Below, one piece after another: positions 7,332 through 9,586 of a stretch of 9,586 nt of DNA. The DNA is from an uncultured Bacteroidales bacterium. Lineage in GTDB: Bacteria > Bacteroidota > Bacteroidia > Bacteroidales > UBA932. Every line of letters begins with the position of its first letter. Position 1 is the first letter of the stretch. A model generated the notes under the pieces. That model was not told where the DNA came from and made no database searches. It worked only from the letters and a program-made list of their open reading frames with translations. Location: the NCBI GenBank assembly GCA_934725285.1, contig CAKVBK010000070.1:1-9586 (forward strand). Direction: 5' to 3'. Made by a program: the position numbers and the translations under genes.

Positions 7332-7370
7332 AAAAAGGTCGGAACTTCACAGCTCCGGCCTTTCCCACTT
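7331..7370 (+). terminator. Hairpin terminator after the sulfatase gene
   Basis: A 10-bp stem with one G-U pair (7334-7343, AAAGGTCGGA, with 7354-7363, TCCGGCCTTT) and a 10-base loop lies 31 bases after the sulfatase stop. On the + strand the stem is preceded by an A-run and followed only by TTTCCCACTT, so the U-tract is short. On the - strand the same stem ends in a run of eight or more T, the canonical form. It could work in both directions. Position and stem strength support it as the end of the 136-7303 operon. Confidence 0.6.
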
Positions 7371-7450
7371 AATACAAACCTAATTATGAATAAAACGTAT
7401 GATAAACAGTTTACATGGGCTAAAAGGTTAGAAAGATAAAATCCTATTAG

Positions 7451-7500
7451 AACCAATTAACTCTTGACATCAGATATGCATTATCAGTGCCAAATTGGTT
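7451..7500. repeat. Inverted repeat in the AT-rich spacer before the GH106 gene
   Basis: AACCAATT (7451-7458) and AATTGGTT (7493-7500) form a perfect 8-bp inverted repeat 34 bases apart. Centred between them is a partial palindrome, GATA...TATC (7473-7485), around TGCAT. The remaining spacer (7371-7650) is AT-rich and holds no convincing gene; the longest small frame I examined starts at 7386 and encodes only 17 residues. The nested symmetry, about 100 bases upstream of the GH106 promoter, could be a regulator binding site or an mRNA structure. No regulator gene is visible in the window. Confidence 0.3.
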
Positions 7501-7600
7501 TCCATGTTGAACTTTATATGATATTTGCCAAAAATCAAACACAAAGCATCAGTTTTCAAAGGAGACGGCAAAACCATCTTGCTCATAAAAGCAAAAAACC

Positions 7601-7631
7601 TTGAAATAATGGGATGTGATGTCTATCTTTG
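7601..7631 (+). promoter_or_regulatory. Bacteroides-type promoter for the GH106 gene
   Basis: TTG at 7601-7603 and TATCTTTG at 7624-7631 match the Bacteroidota sigma-ABfr pattern (-33 TTTG/TTG and -7 TAnnTTTG) with a 20-base gap. Transcription would begin around 7636-7640, leaving a leader of only about 10-15 bases before the start at 7651. The terminator upstream supports separate transcription of the GH106 gene. Confidence 0.6.
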
Positions 7632-7650
7632 ACAATAATTAACATGGAAC

Positions 7651-9586
7651 ATGACAACCAGAATAACATTCACGGCACTGACACTTTTGCTGGCACATAC
7701 CTTGTCTGCGGCTCCGGACACAGACTCCACATTGACATATTCATTGATCATGAGAGCTGACAGCACTGCGCTCGCAAAGGCTTTTCAGACCCCGCCGAAG
7801 GATGCGAGGCCACAGGTCTGGTGGCATTGGATGGACGGGAACGTCTCCAAGGAAGGCATCCGAAAGGACATCGAATGGATGAAGCGAAACGGAATCGGCG
7901 GTTTCCACCAGTTTGACGCAGGCGGTGTGAATATGCCAAGAGCGGCCAAGGTCAAACTCCCCTACCTCAGCGATGGTTGGAAAGAGGCGTTCAGGTTCGC
8001 TCTGGATCTGGCCGATTCACTGGACATGGATGTCACAATCGCAAGCGCGCCGGGATGGAGCTCGACGGGCGGAACGTGGGTGAAGCCCGATGATGCCATA
8101 AAGAAACTCGAATGGAGGTCAATCGACACAAGAGGTGGCAGGATTTCCGTTCAAATGCCTGGATTGTACAATGTTGTCGGACCGTACCAAGACTACCGCA
8201 CAGACAACGACCGCGTCCGGATCAAGCCGCACGGCAAGGATCTGTATGTACTCGCTGTCAGGCTGTCAAATTCGGACAAATCCATGAACGCGCTGGGAGC
8301 TCAGGTCAGCAAGAGTGAATCCATGATCAGCGTGGAATTCAGAAAGCCTCAGACAATCAAGGCGTTGACTCTGAAGAGCATGGCTATGGGAAGCAGGCCG
8401 AGAAGCGGGAAACCGGAGTGCAGGAATATTCTCGAATGCAGCGATGATGGCATCAAATGGAGAAAGGTCTGTGACATAGAGCCGACAGTGCTGCCTTACC
8501 TCACCATGAACATTCCGCATGTCTGCGCTCAGTATTTCAGGGTCAAAGGCGAGAGACTGGAGTCACTTGAGCTGTTCACAGTGGCAAAGATAAATCACAG
8601 TCAAGAGCTTGGCGGATTCGGGATTGTACATGACTTTTGGAAATATCACACAGCATATTCCAAAGACGCGATCAGAACCACAGACATCATAGACCTTACA
8701 GGGAAGATGACAGCTGACGGGAAACTGGAGTGCACGCTTCCGGCCGGGCGCTGGAGAATCTTCCGGTTCGGATGGTCGATCACCGGAAAGGTAAACCATC
8801 CGGCCTCGCCTGAAGCCACTGGCCTTGAGGTAGACAAGCTGGATCCTGATGCGTGGATGAGATATTTCCGGGCCTATCTTGACCTCTACAAGGAAGCGGC
8901 CGGAGGAATGCTCGGTGAAAGGGGCGTCCGCTACCTGCTGGTTGACAGCTACGAAGCCGGAGCATGCACTTGGACACCGAAAATGGCTGAAGAGTTCAAG
9001 GCACGACGTGGTTACGATCTGCTTCCATGGCTGCCGGCGCTCACCGGCGAAATCATCGGCAGTTCCCAGATGAGCGAGCGTTTTCTTTGGGACTGGAGGC
9101 GTACGATCGGCGAGCTGTTCTGCGAGAACTACGACAGAATCAATGAGATAGTCAAAGAATATGATCTTGCGGGCCGCTACACTGAATCCCACGAGGGAGG
9201 CCGGGCTTACACCGGTGACGGTATGGATCCAAAGATCAAGGCCACGATTCCGATGGCGGCGTTCTGGATGGAGAACACTCCGACGGGATCTTCTGTGCCG
9301 TCTGCAATCTGCGACATCAGAGAATCCGCCTCCGTGTCACACATCTACGGGCAGCCTTTGGTCGCCGCCGAATCATTCTCCGTTAACGGGGACGAAGGAA
9401 GGGCCTACACCTATTGCCCGGAGAACATGAAGTACATCGCCGATGTGGGGCTCAGCGCCGGGGTCAACAGGTTCGTCATCCACGAGTCAGCCTCGCAGCC
9501 AAACGACAAGTACCTTCCCGGGCTTCAGCTGTTCCGCTACGGGCAATGGCTGCACAGAAACGAGACATGGGGGGAATATGCATGGG
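7651..9586 (+). CDS. Secreted GH106-family glycoside hydrolase (alpha-L-rhamnosidase-like), 3' end outside window
   Basis: An open frame of 645 codons that continues past the window edge; the family is usually about 1,000 residues or more. The N-terminus is a signal peptide (basic Arg4, hydrophobic TALTLLLAHTL, cleavage likely after SAA near residue 22). Family landmarks are PQVWWHWMDGN (54-64), GIGGFHQFDAGG (81-92), APGWSSTGGTWVKP (133-146), LLVDSYEAG with Glu435, TESHEGG with Glu512 and Glu515, and AAESF with Glu574. The block GWSSTGG.WV.P is what I associate with GH106 rhamnosidases. Glu435 and Glu574 are candidate catalytic acids by analogy with the two distant glutamates of Bacteroides GH106 enzymes; this assignment is inferred. 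Such enzymes cut terminal L-rhamnose from pectic or other complex glycans in the periplasm. ATG 7651 is chosen because it gives the signal peptide; an ATG seven bases upstream is out of frame. The promoter at 7601-7631 supports expression independent of the sulfatase. Confidence 0.85.
   Translation, partial: MTTRITFTALTLLLAHTLSAAPDTDSTLTYSLIMRADSTALAKAFQTPPKDARPQVWWHWMDGNVSKEGIRKDIEWMKRNGIGGFHQFDAGGVNMPRAAKVKLPYLSDGWKEAFRFALDLADSLDMDVTIASAPGWSSTGGTWVKPDDAIKKLEWRSIDTRGGRISVQMPGLYNVVGPYQDYRTDNDRVRIKPHGKDLYVLAVRLSNSDKSMNALGAQVSKSESMISVEFRKPQTIKALTLKSMAMGSRPRSGKPECRNILECSDDGIKWRKVCDIEPTVLPYLTMNIPHVCAQYFRVKGERLESLELFTVAKINHSQELGGFGIVHDFWKYHTAYSKDAIRTTDIIDLTGKMTADGKLECTLPAGRWRIFRFGWSITGKVNHPASPEATGLEVDKLDPDAWMRYFRAYLDLYKEAAGGMLGERGVRYLLVDSYEAGACTWTPKMAEEFKARRGYDLLPWLPALTGEIIGSSQMSERFLWDWRRTIGELFCENYDRINEIVKEYDLAGRYTESHEGGRAYTGDGMDPKIKATIPMAAFWMENTPTGSSVPSAICDIRESASVSHIYGQPLVAAESFSVNGDEGRAYTYCPENMKYIADVGLSAGVNRFVIHESASQPNDKYLPGLQLFRYGQWLHRNETWGEYAW

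Larger units (their letters stand above)
423..9579. repeat. Dispersed GAATAT / ATATTC hexamer, enriched across the window
   Basis: By eye I count about 30 places with GAATAT or its complement ATATTC, including four full palindromes GAATATTC (at 1011, 3623, 5071 and 8423). A random sequence of this size and composition would give roughly four hexamers and fewer than one octamer. The sites fall in all three codon positions: the six sites in the SDR gene (423, 811, 926, 1011, 1032, 1067) use phases 2, 0, 1, 2, 2 and 1. One dipeptide preference therefore cannot explain them. A long gap without sites runs from about 5273 to 7147, through most of the sulfatase gene. The function is unknown. Confidence 0.4.

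Noticed and set aside
7386..7439. 17-codon small frame in the spacer after the terminator
   Set aside because: It is very short, has no ribosome binding site or clear promoter, and lies in AT-rich non-coding sequence.
8563..9192. 209-residue open frame on the - strand inside the GH106 gene
   Set aside because: It lies wholly opposite conserved GH106 motifs and shows no recognisable domain or promoter.
1..9586. CRISPR arrays, tRNA or rRNA genes, insertion sequences
   Set aside because: I saw no regularly spaced repeats, cloverleaf, rRNA segments, transposase motifs or terminal inverted repeats.

Overview
The window looks like a Bacteroidota (probably Bacteroidales) chromosome. The genes are GC-rich by eye and the spacers AT-rich. 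Most starts lack a strong Shine-Dalgarno sequence. One promoter fits the Bacteroides-type TTG/TAnnTTTG pattern. The content (serine-type sulfatase, GH106-type glycosidase, LAB_N membrane protein) is typical of glycan-active gut or host-associated members of the phylum. Genus cannot be decided from this sequence. All seven supported genes lie on the + strand.

Layout: positions 1-135 hold a nested hairpin and no convincing gene. Positions 136-2459 carry a short-chain dehydrogenase and an ALDH3-like aldehyde dehydrogenase, overlapping by one base (TAATG); together they look like a two-step alcohol-to-aldehyde-to-acid pair. After a 63-base gap, 2523-5762 carries a compact membrane-glycosylation module: a DPM1/ArnC-like GT2 glycosyltransferase, a seven-helix protein made of two LAB_N repeats, and an ArnT-like GT39/83 integral membrane glycosyltransferase. 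The ArnT-like gene overlaps the sulfatase gene (5759-7303) by an ATGA junction. The sulfatase is exported and of the serine type. A hairpin terminator follows, then about 290 bases of AT-rich spacer with an inverted repeat and a Bacteroides-type promoter. The last gene, from 7651, is a secreted GH106 (alpha-L-rhamnosidase-like) glycoside hydrolase cut off by the window end.

How the genes may work together: GT2 would charge a polyprenyl phosphate with a sugar on the cytoplasmic face. The ArnT-like enzyme would use that lipid-linked sugar on the periplasmic face. The LAB_N protein sits exactly where a flippase is needed, and its 3+1+3 helix plan with 38% identical halves resembles a SWEET transporter. 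This is the most interesting inference in the window. The coupled sulfatase may edit the same product or an outside glycan. The GH106 gene has its own promoter and may begin a separate glycan-degradation locus. Sugar, acceptor and glycan substrates cannot be named from sequence alone.
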